A DNA stretch of 64,000 nt from Oxyruncus cristatus (taxonomy: Eukaryota; Chordata; Aves; Passeriformes; Cotingidae). Location of the stretch: assembly GCA_013399855.1 (NCBI GenBank), contig VXAY01002116.1, positions 724,395 to 788,394 of the forward strand. Direction: 5' to 3'. The position numbers and the translations under genes were made by a program. The notes under the pieces are model-generated. The model was not told where the DNA came from. It saw nothing but the letters and a program-made list of their open reading frames with translations, and made no database searches. Below, piece by piece: positions 1 through 12,678 of the stretch (its first letter is position 1; each line of letters starts with the position of its first letter).

Positions 1-3000
1 TTCTCCTTACAAAGTCCTCAGTGTGGGTCCCATTGACTTCAGCAGGAGTTGCTTCCCTAGGCTGACACTACTGAAACTGGTGCCTCCGCTGTTGTGAAAT
101 CAGTGAATATTTTAAGTAAAACCTTATTGTTTCAGTAAAATCTTACTCACTGGGTTTGATTTCCCTCTTCCCCCACTCCCCCCCCCCCATCTTTGAATTA
201 TGGTAAAACTTGCTTTTTGGGGGTTGGTTCTTTTTTCAGTGGGAGCCAAGATGGAAACCCTACGTTCTTCCCGGACTCTTCTAGAAGAGCAACTGCAACT
301 TCTCTTGCTTTGAGTTTTTTTCCCAAAATGTTCTTAATTCCTGCAGATTACGGTTTCCAGGTTTGCACTCAGGACTCAATAATACTTGTAGTTTATAGTG
401 ATAATATTTAAAGCTTCTCTTTGTAACATTTTGTTTGCTTTATTCTATTTTTAGTCATGCTGTTTGTCATGGCAAGCAGTGTTTAATAAAAAAAAAAAAG
501 TAAAGTTTCCTAGTGATTTCAAGAGATATGTGCCTGTTTCTCGATGTCCCTCAGGGACTCTTTTTAAAAACTTTTAAGATAGGAAAATGTTCACCAAGGA
601 AATGCTTTATTAGTTTCCATGAAAACAGTGATAAATCTGTATGTGCTTGGTGGTATATAAGGCATTGGTCCATTCAGACACTTCATGTACTCATTTTGTT
701 GAATGAAGACAATATTTTTGCTGAAGTTTTTGGCTCTGCAGGGATCTAACTTCATGAGAAGATGTACATCTATGCCCTTTCAGTTTTACACTAAATAAGT
801 GTAATTTTTCAAATAGAAACTTCAGTGAGCTATTGCTATTTGCCAGTGAATATAATTTTCTGCTGGTCTCTGCCAATTTTAATTAGAGGTGTGCTGTTTC
901 TAAAAATAGCGAGGTAAGAGCATGAACACAGAGCTCCCACTTGGAATCTCTACAGATCATTTGGACACAGTATCTACAGCGTTGAACTGACACGACCTGA
1001 TCTGTTCCAGTGGGAAGGGTGTTTGCCTCACGTTTTGAGCTATCCCAAATAAGGAACCCTTGCACACCTGGACCGTAGGAGGAGGAAACTGAAATAACAT
1101 CAGTGTAAAGTGAAGTGTAGGGTCTGGAGGGGAAGGGGCTGCTGTGGTTTTCCAGGGGTTAATAGTCCGGCACGCTTGGGGTTCTCTGTTCTGTGGGATG
1201 TATTTTGTGACTTGAAACTTCAGGGTCAAAACCTTGCACCAAATTCAGAAATAACACAGATAACATTTGGGTGAACTTTAAGTAAAGGGAATAAATGGAT
1301 GTGGCAAGTGATCAGCATTAGCTGGAGGTTACATGAACGTGGGTTCAGGCTTGATTGTGCCTTAGTATTTCAGACTTCTTAAGGGATCCCGCTACAGAGT
1401 TTGCTGGCATGGTCCCAGTTCAGATCTTGGATAATTTAGCATCAATATTGGTGCTGGATGATGCCTTGTTGTTACTGCATTATTTTTTTGTGATGTTGCC
1501 ACTCCTTTTTGAAATTCTGTATGACAGCTTCTGATATCTTAAGTATTTGAAAAATTTCCTGATTTGGGAAGGGAGAAGCAAATGCACAATTCAGTTGGAA
1601 CTCAGTGTGTTTTAAAAGTAAAATAAGTATGGTTTACGCCTATGTGGATGTCTTTTTTTTTTTTTTTTTAATAATATAAAAGCAACCCTTAATGGGGGAA
1701 GTTAACTTATTTTGTCAGAAGCTGTGGAAAGGAGCTTTAATATAAACAGAATGTGATCCAGTGATTGTATTACAGTTACATAAAAGATTGCTTTTAATTT
1801 GGCTTATTTTATATGGAAATCCAGTTCATGGATTATACATGATTTAGGATTAATTGTTTTAAGGGATTTTAAATGTAAGTTCTTTTGTTCTAAATTAGAA
1901 TAACAGGAAAGAAAATATTTTTTTTTGCCAGAGGACTGCCTGGAGTGGCTAAGTAACTTCAAAGACGCCACGAAATACTACTCAAAACAGACACCTGAAT
2001 CTTAAGGTGATTAAGAGACATAATAAAGGACACATAGTTATGATTTTTACATATATATATATAAAATTTTGTGTGTGTGACATTATTAATGTGTAACATT
2101 ACTTATAATGTGGAAAAAGGTAAGATTTCTGGCTCACGACTGGCTGAGGGTAACTTCTGATATGGTGATTTATGAAGTTCATGCAGTGCTGTGGAAACTC
2201 AGATTATAATTTCGTGAATACTTTAAGTAGTTTTGTGCTGAAAAGTGCAATCCTGACCTTTGCTGCTGCCTTCCCATTCCTGGTTGCTACGAATACTTAT
2301 GGAGCCATGAAGTGACTCAGATCAGTTACCTACCAAATAGACCTACATAGGGGAGTTAAACCCAAACTTTTTTTCCCCTAGGCCTAGTCTTTTCTTCTAA
2401 CTGAATCAGTCTGTGTGGTTGTGCCATGAATCTGAGCAGGAGATGCTTTCTCCACCGGAAAAGGCAGCACTGGGCCTTTCCCTGCATAGGGAGGTGACTG
2501 GTGTTGGAAGTGAGCAGCCCGAGGTGTGTGACAGGTGATGTTGCATCTTTTGGCAGAAGTGCTAGTTGGTCCAGTCAGAGTCTGAATTTACAGCCCAAGG
2601 GTTTAAAGTGTGCTAGCACATGTTGGTGCAGGTCCCATCATAAATTGGGCAGAGGATATAAGAATCAGCTGATTATTATATAAGTTGACTTGCTAGTGGA
2701 GGGAACACTGGTCAGAATTCTGGGTGTATCTGAAGTGCAGAAAAGGCAAGTGCAGGTATACATACCTACCTACAAGGTGGAAAAGAGATGGTTAAAACGT
2801 GTGACAGCGACTTTCTTAAAAAGACTTGGCCAATACCAAAGCCCCACTGGGCAAATCTGTCTCAATAATTGTCTGAAAAAAGAAACAAGCTTTTCCTGTT
2901 CAAGAGCTCTAGCAGAGCAAAGCTACTGGCATAATATGATGTAAGTATTTACCAGCTTCTAATCTTGGCTGCTGTAGCGTATGCTCCAGTTGTTACTGGT

Positions 3001-5647
3001 TAAAAACCTGAGCTTCATGGTTGTAACTTAAAATCCTGTTCTGTTTTGTTGCTTGTCGTAGTGGTTTTGCTGAATTCCTAACCTGAAAGCTTTCCTATCT
3101 AGTACCTTCCAGGAGAGGAAAAATATGGCTCTTCCAGGAGGGAAAAATAAACAACTCTTTAGTGAGGTAACCTGTAGACTCTTCTGATGTCTGTCAGTAG
3201 ACTGAGATTCTTTACTTCTCTGCACACCCTAATACCTTTGTTGTGCGTTGGGAAAGGAGGTATAAAACTTGTTAGCTCCCATGAAGTTAGCTTTAACGTT
3301 CATAAATCGAATTCCTACAAGTTTTGAGTGTCAGCCTGTGTGACTATCAAATAGTCAGTATCTCCCTGACTGCAGGTCGTTTGCCTGTTGTGAATGAAGT
3401 ACTTCATACAGACTGTCAGAAGCCTGCTCTGCCATGTAAATTATGTTTTGTAAAACACTGGGCTTGAGGTTTATTTTCATAAACCTAATGACACAGGCTA
3501 GGTGTGATGACAAACACACTTGGAGATGATTGTTCTTGGAGGAGATGATCTGTCAGTGCTTTTTGGTAGAGAAAGGATTACACTCTGACGTGAAATTTCT
3601 GGCTGCTGTGAGGATTTCTTTATAGTACTTGCCTGGATATGTTTACCCTGAAATGTACAGTAGTACTAGGCTTAAGTGAGTTGGTTCAAATACCAGAGGC
3701 AATGTTGTGTCATTCTGAGCCATCTCCTCTGTCATTTGTTTGGGCTTGTTTTTTTTTTTTTTTCAGTTAGAATTAAGTTCCTAGACTGAGATTAGCTGGA
3801 AGTAGTTGTGCTAATATCGGACTGAGCTGGTGGAAAAAAAAAAGAGCGTGTATTTGATAGCTGAAAAACCTGCCCTCAGGTTAACACTGTAAAAAGAGCT
3901 GACAGTCCCGAGGCTTTTTCATACTACACCTGCTTCCTCACAGCACTGCATCCTTGTTTGCTTTAACCTCCTCCTTCATAATTTATTTTCATGGAGTCCA
4001 GAACTAGAAAGCAATTCTGGTTTTAGCTGTGTAACATACTTTACTACCTGGAGAAGGAGGACAGCTGAGATCCTGTGACCTACCGGCTCTCTGCACATCA
4101 CTGTGTGCACTGTGAGGGGTGTTGCTGTCCAGCATTGACCTCTGGACGAGTCCTGAGTTACCCTGGTGTGACCTTGTGGGTTGGCCTGGGTGACCTCTGC
4201 ATCCCCCTTCCAACCTTAGTGATACTGGTTAATAAACCTGTCTCTCACGTGATTTGGGAGTGTGGTAAGTGTGGACTCAGCTCCAAACTGATACTTTTCA
4301 GCATGACTTCAACTTGGTTTCTTGAGAACTTCTGTCATTAGCCCGGAGACTTTCAGCAATAACAATTACTGATATTTCCATAACCTTATGTTATGGAACG
4401 ATGTGCACGGTCATCAGCCAAATATAATTTCAGAGCAGCAGCAGAGCAAGGGTTATATGAAAGACACAGGCATAGCAAATTAGCTCCATAATTTAGCTTT
4501 ACTTTGCTGAGATTAAGTGTAATAAGCCCATAGGGTTTAATTTTGGACACTAGTTCTATACAGTGTGTTTGAGTTAATATTTACAGCTATTTATAGAGAA
4601 TAGCAAGTATGCAAGAGAGCAAGGGCAAATCTGAAACAGATGAGCACTCTGCCTTTATGTAACTCTCTAACTCCTTGTGTTATGAGGGGAAAAAAAAGCA
4701 GCTAATGGTTGCACATTGTTATTGAAAGAAAAAATATAAGGGAATTAATTATTATCCAGTAAGCTTCTAGTTTAATGGAGTTCTATTGTGGAATTTGATG
4801 TCAAATACACTGGTACTAAGGACTGCTAAATATCTGATTTTATACTAATTAACACACTGATAATTAATTGGACCTTGACTTATTCCCCTTGGCTGGTATG
4901 TTACTTCTGTGTGTCTTAAAATTACCTTTCTATTCTGATGCATTTGGGGTAAAGGTTCCAAAAAGTCAGCAGGACTTTCCTAAAAGTGCTGAGAATCATC
5001 TTAAATCTGTGCTTCCCTTTTAACTTTCTTTGCTTCCTAATCTGATAAAGATGGGCATGGGCTAATGAGCATGGAAAAACAAGGTATGTTCTGTACTGAA
5101 ACTGTAGAAAAAATTGGCTTTATTCTTTTTAATAGAGACATGTCTTAGTTATATTATCTTCAGTGATTCTGTTCTCATGCTGCTTTCCAACAAGGTCTTT
5201 TTTCTTTTTTTTCCTGTGAGTTGATGGCTGGTATAATTTTCAAAGTTATTTTCATTTTCTTCTTACTCTGTGCGTTACACTCCCAAAGCTGGCTGCAAGC
5301 TCAAAAGCACCAGCCTGCCTTACCAGTAATAAACCTGGCACTCCTAAACCCCAATACAACGTGGTATTTTCTTTGAAGGTAAAGTCTCACCTCTGGTTGT
5401 GTCCAGCAGCTTGTGCTGATGTGTGTTCAGGTCTTTCCAGTGCTAAAGCCAAGTCCCTTGGTGAGACTTTGGTCCCCTTTGGTCTTCAATGCCCTCCCTG
5501 TGTCAGAGGTCAGTTGTTGCCTTAAAATAGTGTGACATTTACTTTCTACAAACTAAGCCCCCAAACTAAGAATGTCAAGGGTTAACTTGTGGATGTGGAA
5601 CGTTTAAAAACGTAGTGTAACTGTGTGTCACTTCTCCATGCTGCCAG
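1..5647. other. upstream non-coding sequence, probably RCAN2 5' intron
   Basis: No coding exon is recognised here. The stretch is AT-rich with simple tracts: C11 at 178-188, A12 at 488-499, T17 at 1653-1669, alternating TA at 2049-2063 followed by GT at 2071-2079, T15 at 3749-3763 directly followed by CAG, and A10 at 3834-3843. A weak CR1-like tail lies near 4.1-4.2 kb. TAATTA-rich sequence occurs at 4740-4880. The T15-CAG at 3749-3766 resembles a splice acceptor, but nothing downstream of it looks like a known exon. Confidence 0.6.
4125..4222 (+). repeat. possible short CR1 LINE 3' end
   Basis: The stretch containing ggcctgggtgacctctgcat and ccttccaacctta resembles the ggttggactaggtgacct...cccttccaacc tail of CR1, but the match is short and the rest does not align well. 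It could be chance. Confidence 0.35.
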
Positions 5648-5874
5648 GGATGAGGGGAGATTCCTACTTCTTTGGAATGCGGGCCCTGGGTCACTATGGC
5701 TGCATCCCGGAGGATGGAGGACAGTTCTTACTCTACTCTATAAATGGAGACAACAGCTTGAAGAGATGTTTTGCAGAGGAAGATTTTCATGAAATAATTG
5801 ATTTCAACGATCTCCCAAACTCTCTCTTTGCCTGCAACGTTCACCAGTCCGTGTTTGAAGATGAGGACAGTAAG
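5648..5874 (+). CDS. RCAN2: RCAN2 first coding exon, long (beta-type) isoform, partial gene
   Basis: RCAN2 binds the calcineurin A subunit in the cytosol and restrains NFAT signalling. The frame opens at ATG 5650 (MRGDSYFFGMRALG...) and runs 75 codons to lysine AAG 5872-5874. A GT donor (GTACTG) follows at 5875. The end of the exon reads DLPNSLFACNVHQSVF, which matches the RCAN-family N-terminus (RCAN1 has DLPSATIACHL at the same place) and forms the first strand of the RRM-like domain. Start choice: 75 residues plus the 168 shared residues equal the 243 aa of the known long isoform. An in-frame ATG at 5638 lies upstream, but CAG at 5645-5647 behind a pyrimidine-leaning tract looks like a splice acceptor, so the exon probably starts at 5648 after a non-coding exon. 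No CpG-rich promoter is visible nearby, which fits an internal exon. Family identity is firm; the exact 5' edge is inferred. Confidence 0.9.
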
Positions 5875-6242
5875 GTACTGTGCCAGTTTCCATGTTTTCT
5901 CTGCAAGAGAAACCTATGCTTTGAATTTGTTTATTGAAGTCAGTGAAATAGTTTAATGGCTCTTGTGCAAAGAAACTCGATCACAAATGCGACTTCTTTC
6001 TAAGGTGACAATGCCACTCTGCCATGATGTTTATTTCAAGAGCTTAAAAGCCTTTTTGTCAGCTGAGGTCAACAAAAATGTTTTTCTTTTGTTCAGATTC
6101 GCAGAATATTGAAATGCAGGTTCATGTCTTCAAGGCAACTGCAGCTGCAGTGATGGTGATGATGGCAGAGTCACACATGTGATGGTTGCTCCCCTTTGCT
6201 GATCATGTACCACTGTGATGGGAGGCTGCCCTTCTGTATTTA
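5875..6242. other. intronic sequence after the long-isoform exon
   Basis: Between the donor at 5875 and the first CR1 copy I see no gene, repeat or notable motif. The open frame simply reads past the donor for 21 codons before a stop. Confidence 0.6.
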
Positions 6243-6592
6243 TCATAGAATTGGAAAATTGTTTGGGTTGGAAAAGAGCTCTGAGATCATTGAGTCCAAC
6301 CATTTCCCCAGCACTGCCAAGTCCACCACTAGACCATGTCCCCAGATGCCACATCCACACATCTTTTAAATACCCTCAGGGATGGTGACTCAGCCTCTTC
6401 CCTGGACAGCCTGTTCCAATGCCTGGTGACCCTTTCAGTGAAGAAATTTTTCCTAACATCCAATCTAAACCTCCACTGGCATGCCTTGAGACCATTTCCT
6501 CATGTCTTATCAATTGCTAATTTGGAAAAGAGTCCAGCATTCACCTCACTACAACCTCCTTTCACATAGCTGTAGAGAGACAGATAAGGTCT
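6243..6592 (-). mobile_element. CR1 LINE fragment, 3' end
   Basis: On the + strand it begins with the complement of the CR1 terminal repeat (tcatagaattgg). It continues through ccagcactgccaagtccacc and accatgtccccagatgccac, then the ORF2 C-terminal stretch (cagtgaagaaatttttccta), to the gttgtagagagcaataaggt-like end at about 6590. It is 5'-truncated and orientation is minus. It belongs to the subgroup with the long 3' UTR block 'aagtccaccactaaaccatg'. Confidence 0.9.
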
Positions 6593-9500
6593 GAAGTATT
6601 TTGAGTTATCTGTAATACTGTGTTCTCACTATCATTCATTTTAGATTTTCCAGATAAAAAAGACAAGAGAAACTTTATGAAAATATTTTTAACTTTGCAA
6701 TTAATCTCAAACAGAATGTTGAGAACAACGTGCTCTTAAAATAATAATTAAAAAAACCCCAACTTGTGTAGGAAGCAATCAGTTCCTGTTTCTTAGTTTA
6801 GTGTTCTTCCTGACTGAGATTCAGGAATATAAAACTAATAGCCTGGGGCTTTGTTGTCTGATGAAATGAGTCTGGGCTAATTGTTATGGGCATATCTGAG
6901 GCTATATGAGTATCCTGTTATGAATTTTCAATTCGGAAACAAGCTGGCAGTGGTACAGTGGGTTTTGGCTGGAACTGTCTGACATATCCAGATAAAACTA
7001 CAAATTGACTGGGACCAGAGCTTGCCAGGGTGGACAAGCTCTTTAGTGGTGAAATTGCCAGCTGAAAGAGAAATAAAACAAAACTTCTGAGGATACAGGC
7101 TTCGTGTTAAAAGTACCAAAAGTGGTGTCTGTTGAGGTTGCACAAGTGGAATTGTTTGGGTTTAATTTTTTTATGTATTTTTGTCTTCCATAATGATGTC
7201 TTGTGTATGACTAAATAATATAGATTAAAAGAATATAAAGGTTCATACCACAGCACTAAACAAAATATTCATATTTTTATATATATAAAAATCCTACACT
7301 CTAAATTGCAATTTCGGAAAACAGTGTCTTATTGTATGTAAGACTTTTTACTAATAAGCATCTTGAATTTATGTTCTGCCATTTTGCAGAATTTTCTAAC
7401 CATCTGGTAATGAGTTGAAGGGGTCTGAAATTCCAGTTTTAAAGGAGGAAAACAGAAGCCTGCCTAGAACTAGAGAATCTCTCTTCATCCCGCAGAGATT
7501 CTATCCCCACTTGCTCCTGAGCTTTCCCTTTTGAGAGCTGCATTCTGGTATTTAGCTGATGGCTTAGTTAGGAAATGGAGTGGGTGATTATGTAAGTATG
7601 TGGGTTAGCAATCCCCAAAGACTTGCAGGACTTAAGGATGTGTTTCAAGAATAGCAGCTGGGTTGTGGAGGTGGATATTCTGAGCCACGTGCAGGTCTGT
7701 AAACTGTCTGTCGATGCCATGGATTGAACAGCTCTGTTTGCAGGTAAGTGGTTACTCCTATAAGTCTATATTTATGGAGATGGGATTACCTTCAGATTTC
7801 TCATTAAATCCAACAACCTGGGGAGTTGATTATGGCTTTATTATTCCTGTGGAACATGTACTTGTGTTCCCAGTTGATTAATACCCATAATCCTTTCTAT
7901 TAATAACTGTTGCTGCAAGATAAGAGCACACGTGAATTCCATATAAAATATTATCAAGTTACTAAGCTAAACTTTAAAATCTCACACCATCACAATAAAT
8001 GCTGCTAACAATCATATCTTCAATTATATGTTGATCCAAAGTGTATGAAAAGGTACAGTAAACTTTTCAAAATAACATACTACAGTAATGGTTACATCTA
8101 CAGTCATTTCATTGTGTTATTCATTCTACAGAAAGTAAAGTTTTTTGTAAAGTATCTTTGACTTTTACTCCTGGCCTGCACTTTTCAGAAGAAAGTGAAA
8201 GTATAATTGATTTGCAAGTTACAACTTAGCTATAAAATAAAGCTGGAGAAACCTGTTATTGAAAATGGTTAATTTGGTGCGTGAACATCCTACATAAATA
8301 ACATTCAAATATATAAAGCTCTGAGTGGCTTTAACATGCAGCAGTATTAATGTAGAGAATTTACTCTCAGTTTTTAAGTTACATTACCTGAAGTGTTTAA
8401 GAAGCTGAACCGTCAAGTTCAAACTTCTAACACAAATATCTAAGCAATATACTCAATAAATACAGATTTCAAAAGCAAAGGGCTTAAATATTTTTTGTTT
8501 TAATTTGAAGGCGTGTAACTCCTTTGTATTAGGTATAGGGTAAATTCCAATTTGTGCTGGAGTACGGACTTGCAGCAACCCAGAGGGGACACTTGGCTGC
8601 CCGTACACCTGTGCTGTGGATGAGCAGATTTACTTTGCCTGTTCTTACCGAGTCCTGTGTCAGAAATACCCTTTCACCAGTATTGAGAGTCTGCAATCCC
8701 TCTTAGAAGGGATTCTGTGCTGCCTGTCAAAAGCGATGATGGCACCTGTAGGGAGCTGGAGTTTGGACCACCATTTTCCGAAGATGAGGAATTCTTGCAG
8801 CTGAAGTGCAGGCAAAGACGCTGGGTCAGGCCAGGTTTGTTTTTAATCCTGGCTGGCACCCTGAGGTCTCACCATAGTGAGTCTGAAGAGTTGTGGGGCC
8901 TGGGATCTGAAGATGAATGTTGCCATTGGGCTTCAAGGACGCTGCACAGAACTCACTGCCCTTAAACACTGAAGGAAGGGGGAATATAGATTAATACTAC
9001 CCACGTGTATCTGCTTGTGTTACAGTAACAACATATGGTCAGAAATATTTCCCTACCTTCCAGGCCTGTATTCTTGGAAAGAAATTTCTGCTTAGGTAGG
9101 AGAATGCCCCAGATAAGTGGGTCGATAATGTGAGCATTTAAGGATTTGTGCAGGATGGCTTAGCAGCTTCACTGCGATGACAGCTTTCTACTACTGAGGG
9201 GAGGTGGCTTTGCTTATCTCCACTCCCATCGTGGACAGCTTGCTCCTTTCTACAGAAAATGAAATTGTACCTTCTTTACAGTGTGTTAGAAAATATGGGG
9301 ATTTTTAGTTTTTAAAAACCAGCAAAGGTGTGGAGAAGATTATCTAACAGGATAATCTGTTGCAAATCTGGGATCACATTCGGCTGCGTCCCTGTCACTG
9401 CCCTGTGTTCTGATCATTTGTTTTGGCATAAATCTGTTAATGGTAGGGGCAGATTACTTTGGGTTTTGGAGTATACAGCACAGACTTGGTTGGGTCATGG

Positions 9501-10265
9501 AAGTCTTATTGTAAAGAAGCTAAAAATAAAATTACTTCTAAACCCTGGGATTTGTCGCATCTCTTGGAAAAACTGATGGGACTGCTTATGTGGGCAAGAT
9601 AAGCAAAATGAGACTTATTTTTGGCTGATAGTGTGACTGAATGGGAGGTGCTGCTCCTTTTAGCTTTCCTGATAAAGCAGTTGTGTTGGTGAGCCAAAGG
9701 GCATGACTCTTAATAACTCCTAAGGGTGTGTTTCAGCAGTTAATTGCTACCCATAGCCCTTAAACTTTCAGCGTAGTAACCCTTATGTTGTGCTTTTGTT
9801 GTGCATATATCACTGTTTGGTAAAACCATCGCTTCTGTTCTGCGACTCGAGCTTCCTTCAGGCTGAGACTGGTAAACACACTGTCAAAGTGAAGCATCTT
9901 TGTCTCTTAAGATAGTTTCTTCAGATGCTGTAGTGCCTCGGGAGGTGCTTAAGCAAAGCTGTCATTATTAGAATATGCTTACGTGAGGGAGGGAAGGATG
10001 TGTTTCCTCAAGCTGTTTACGGGCTGTATGCTCCCTTTTTATCCCATTCTTTTGGCTCAAATTGGAAGGAGCACCGGTTAAACTTGATAGTTTCATTTCA
10101 CATAAAGAATGTGAATCATCAGTTTCTGAGCATTTTAGTTATGGTGAAGCTGCCTAGGCAGTGATAGCCGAAGTCCATTAAGTGCCTTTTCTTGCCAATG
10201 TAATTTAAACCAATGGGAGATGTTATTACTGTTATTTCTGCGTGAAAAACCTACAGTGATCAAAC
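6593..10265. other. intronic sequence, no gene seen
   Basis: The stretch is AT-rich with no supported exon. A perfect 20-bp AT palindrome lies at 7273-7292. The part at 7770-8480 lacks repeats and is unusually rich in compact AT motifs, which makes it a candidate conserved non-coding element. Small open frames at 8616-8965 overlap in several frames and show no family resemblance. Confidence 0.55.
7273..7292. repeat. perfect 20-bp AT palindrome
   Basis: atttttatat followed by atataaaaat forms a perfect inverted repeat with no loop. Such sequences are common in AT-rich introns, and no function is implied. Confidence 0.8.
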
Positions 10266-10764
10266 GTGTGTCCAGTTCTGAATTTCCCAGTCCAAGGAAG
10301 ACATGGACTTACTGGGGAGAGGCCACCGAGATGAAGGGACTGGACCTGTCTGTTGTGAAGAAAGGCCAAGAAAGTTGTGCCTGATGAGCTGGAAAAGGGA
10401 AGGCTCAGGTGGATCTTACCAGTTTGTACCACGACCTGAAGACAGGGTGCAAAGAAGGCTGATTCAGGCTCGTTTCAGTGGTGTCAAGTGCCAGGACCTG
10501 AGGCCACGGGCATCAGCTAAAAGACAGAAGGTCCGGTTGCTGATAAATATCAGGAAAGACTTTTTTGCCATGACGGTCACTGAGCACTGGCACAGGGTGC
10601 CCAGGGAGGTGATGCAGTCTCTCTCTCTGCACCGAGGTATTCCAAAGCTGCCTGGACATGGTCCTCAGGCATCTGGACTCTAAATCTCCCTGCTGGTGTC
10701 AGGGGGATGTATTGGGCAAGATGATCTCCAGAGGTCCTTTCCGGCCTCCACCACTCTTATTCAT
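10266..10764 (+). mobile_element. CR1 LINE fragment, diverged ORF2 C-terminus and 3' end
   Basis: The sequence follows the CR1 ORF2 end: 'ccagttctg...aagacatggac', then 'tcaggaaagacttttttgcc', 'gcactggcacagggtgccca', and the tail 'gatgatctccagaggtcctt'. A 126-codon open frame at 10303-10683 is the remnant of the reverse transcriptase C-terminus with many substitutions; it is not a host gene. Confidence 0.85.
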
Positions 10765-12450
10765 TGAACATTTGATGAAGTGTATCCTAATTCTTCTGAT
10801 GAAGAGAGTCAGTATGTGAAGGCAAGACTGGGAATGGAGGTGATTAAAAATGCATTTCCTGAACCATGAGCTTGATGGAGGCAGGGTGGGGAAGGTAGGA
10901 GAAAAGTCAAACTAACAAGTCAATGGAAAAGATAATCCTACTTTAATAGAAGGACTTTACTATGAAAACAGTATTTTCATGAGGGATTCTTTCACATTAC
11001 AACTTTCTTTACATATATTGGATGACTGGTTGCTCTTACTGCAGAAGCCTCTGTTAGACTTCCTTTAACTTTTTTTTTTAAAGATGTATTATTTAACTTG
11101 GACCTTGAAAAATATTTAAGGCTACCTCAGGTGAGTGCTGGAATACTTGTCCAAGGGTGATGCTTTAAGAGAGCTTTGTAGCTTTACATGGAAAGGCTTT
11201 TTTTTCCTTTATACTTGCATTCAGCTTTTTCAACAAAGCACATCTTTATGCAGCTATTTTTATTTTTAAGGTGCAGTAAAAGCCACTGGACTGCTCAGTG
11301 GTCTGCTGTGTTGTTGTTAACTTTTATATGCTAATCCTGGAACTGAAACTTTCTGCTGATGTTTTGACTCTGAAGCAGATAACTGAAAAGTGTCTGTTCA
11401 GTGCTCCCTTTAAACAGAGTGGAGCCAGTGTGTCTGCTGCCATGTGTGAAATGTTTCTTTGGTTCCCTTTTCCTACAGGCTAATTCAAGAAGATGCTCTG
11501 GGAGGCTCTAGGCAGGCTTTGTGTCTGCAGGGGAAGATCTGTTCCTTTTGACTTCATTTTTAAACATCTAGATGGTGAAGTCAAAATCTCTCTGGTCGTA
11601 TTACATCACTGAAGCCTCTAGGTGTTGAGTCATCATTATATTTAGAGGGTGGCACACTTCTTTTTGGTCTAATATTAGTGTTCAAGCCTGGACTCGGTGG
11701 AAGGTCATCCTAGCAAAGATGAAGTCACGCTCCAAGGCTAGAAAGAAATGCAGGCTTCATTCTGCCTTCCTGGTACACTTGCTGTTGTTTTGTTTTACTT
11801 TCAGTTTTTCTACCTTTTAAGGTTGTTGGTGGCTGATATGATAAAATTATCAGAAACTGCCACTTGAAGCAGAATGCACAGTGCCTTGCGCTGTGGAATC
11901 TCTACCTGCTTTGCTTTGCCCTGCTTTATAAATGGGATGAATGTTATTCCCTGGATTTCTGGAAAAAAGGAAGCGTTTCTTTACTATAGTCTGTCTATCC
12001 ATCTAATAAAATGAAAATACAGAGAGCTTGCAAAGAAAAGCTGCAGGAGCAGTGTCCTTCATGAATCATATCTGCCCTCTGGGAATCCTATTTTGCACTC
12101 TTCCTTGGGTGGTGGTTTGCAGACAGCTAAGCACTGCTTTTTTTGTGTGATCATGGAAGCACTAAAATAAAGCTATAGGAGGCTGATCTTGCTCTAAGAA
12201 GTATGCCGTATACAGTTCTTTTTCCATTGCACTATTTTTTTCTGTAACAAATTTCAAATACTTTTCCTACAAACTATCTCCATGCAATCCAGTAATTTGT
12301 TTGAAAGCACCTGTGACCTTCCATGCTCAGCATTTGATATCCCATCTGATTGCTGGAGTGATAATCCCGACTTTTTCAGCCTCATTATATGTTCTCTCTA
12401 CAACTGAAAACAGCTGTTGTTATTTAGCATTAAAATGGCCTTAGGCTGCA
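10765..12450. other. intronic sequence, no gene seen
   Basis: Ordinary AT-rich intron. T10 lies at 11070-11079. A sequence at 12001-12250 has several A/T runs. No exon, RNA gene or repeat family is recognised. Confidence 0.5.
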
Positions 12451-12678
12451 TAAGGGTAGATCGAGACTAGATAATAAGAAGAAATTCTTTACTGTAAGGG
12501 TGGTGAGGTGGAACAGGCTGCCCAGAGAAGCTGTGGATGCCCCATCCCTGGAAGTGTTCAAGGCCAGGTTGGATGGGGCTCTCAGGACCTTGGGATAGTG
12601 GAAGGTGTCCCTGCCCATAGCAGTTGGAACTAGATGATCTTAGAGGTCCCTTCCAATCCAAACCATTCTATGACTCTG
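12451..12678 (+). mobile_element. CR1 LINE 3' end
   Basis: A well-preserved copy from 'agaagaaattctttactgta' through 'tgcccagagaagctgtggat', 'aagtgttcaaggccaggttg', 'atagtggaaggtgtccctgc' and 'gatgatcttagaggtccctt', ending in the 8-mer-like tail 'attctatgactctg'. Its low divergence suggests a relatively young insertion. Confidence 0.95.

Noticed and set aside
10303..10683. Plus-strand frame of 126 codons
   Set aside because: It reads the decayed C-terminus of CR1 ORF2, not a host gene.
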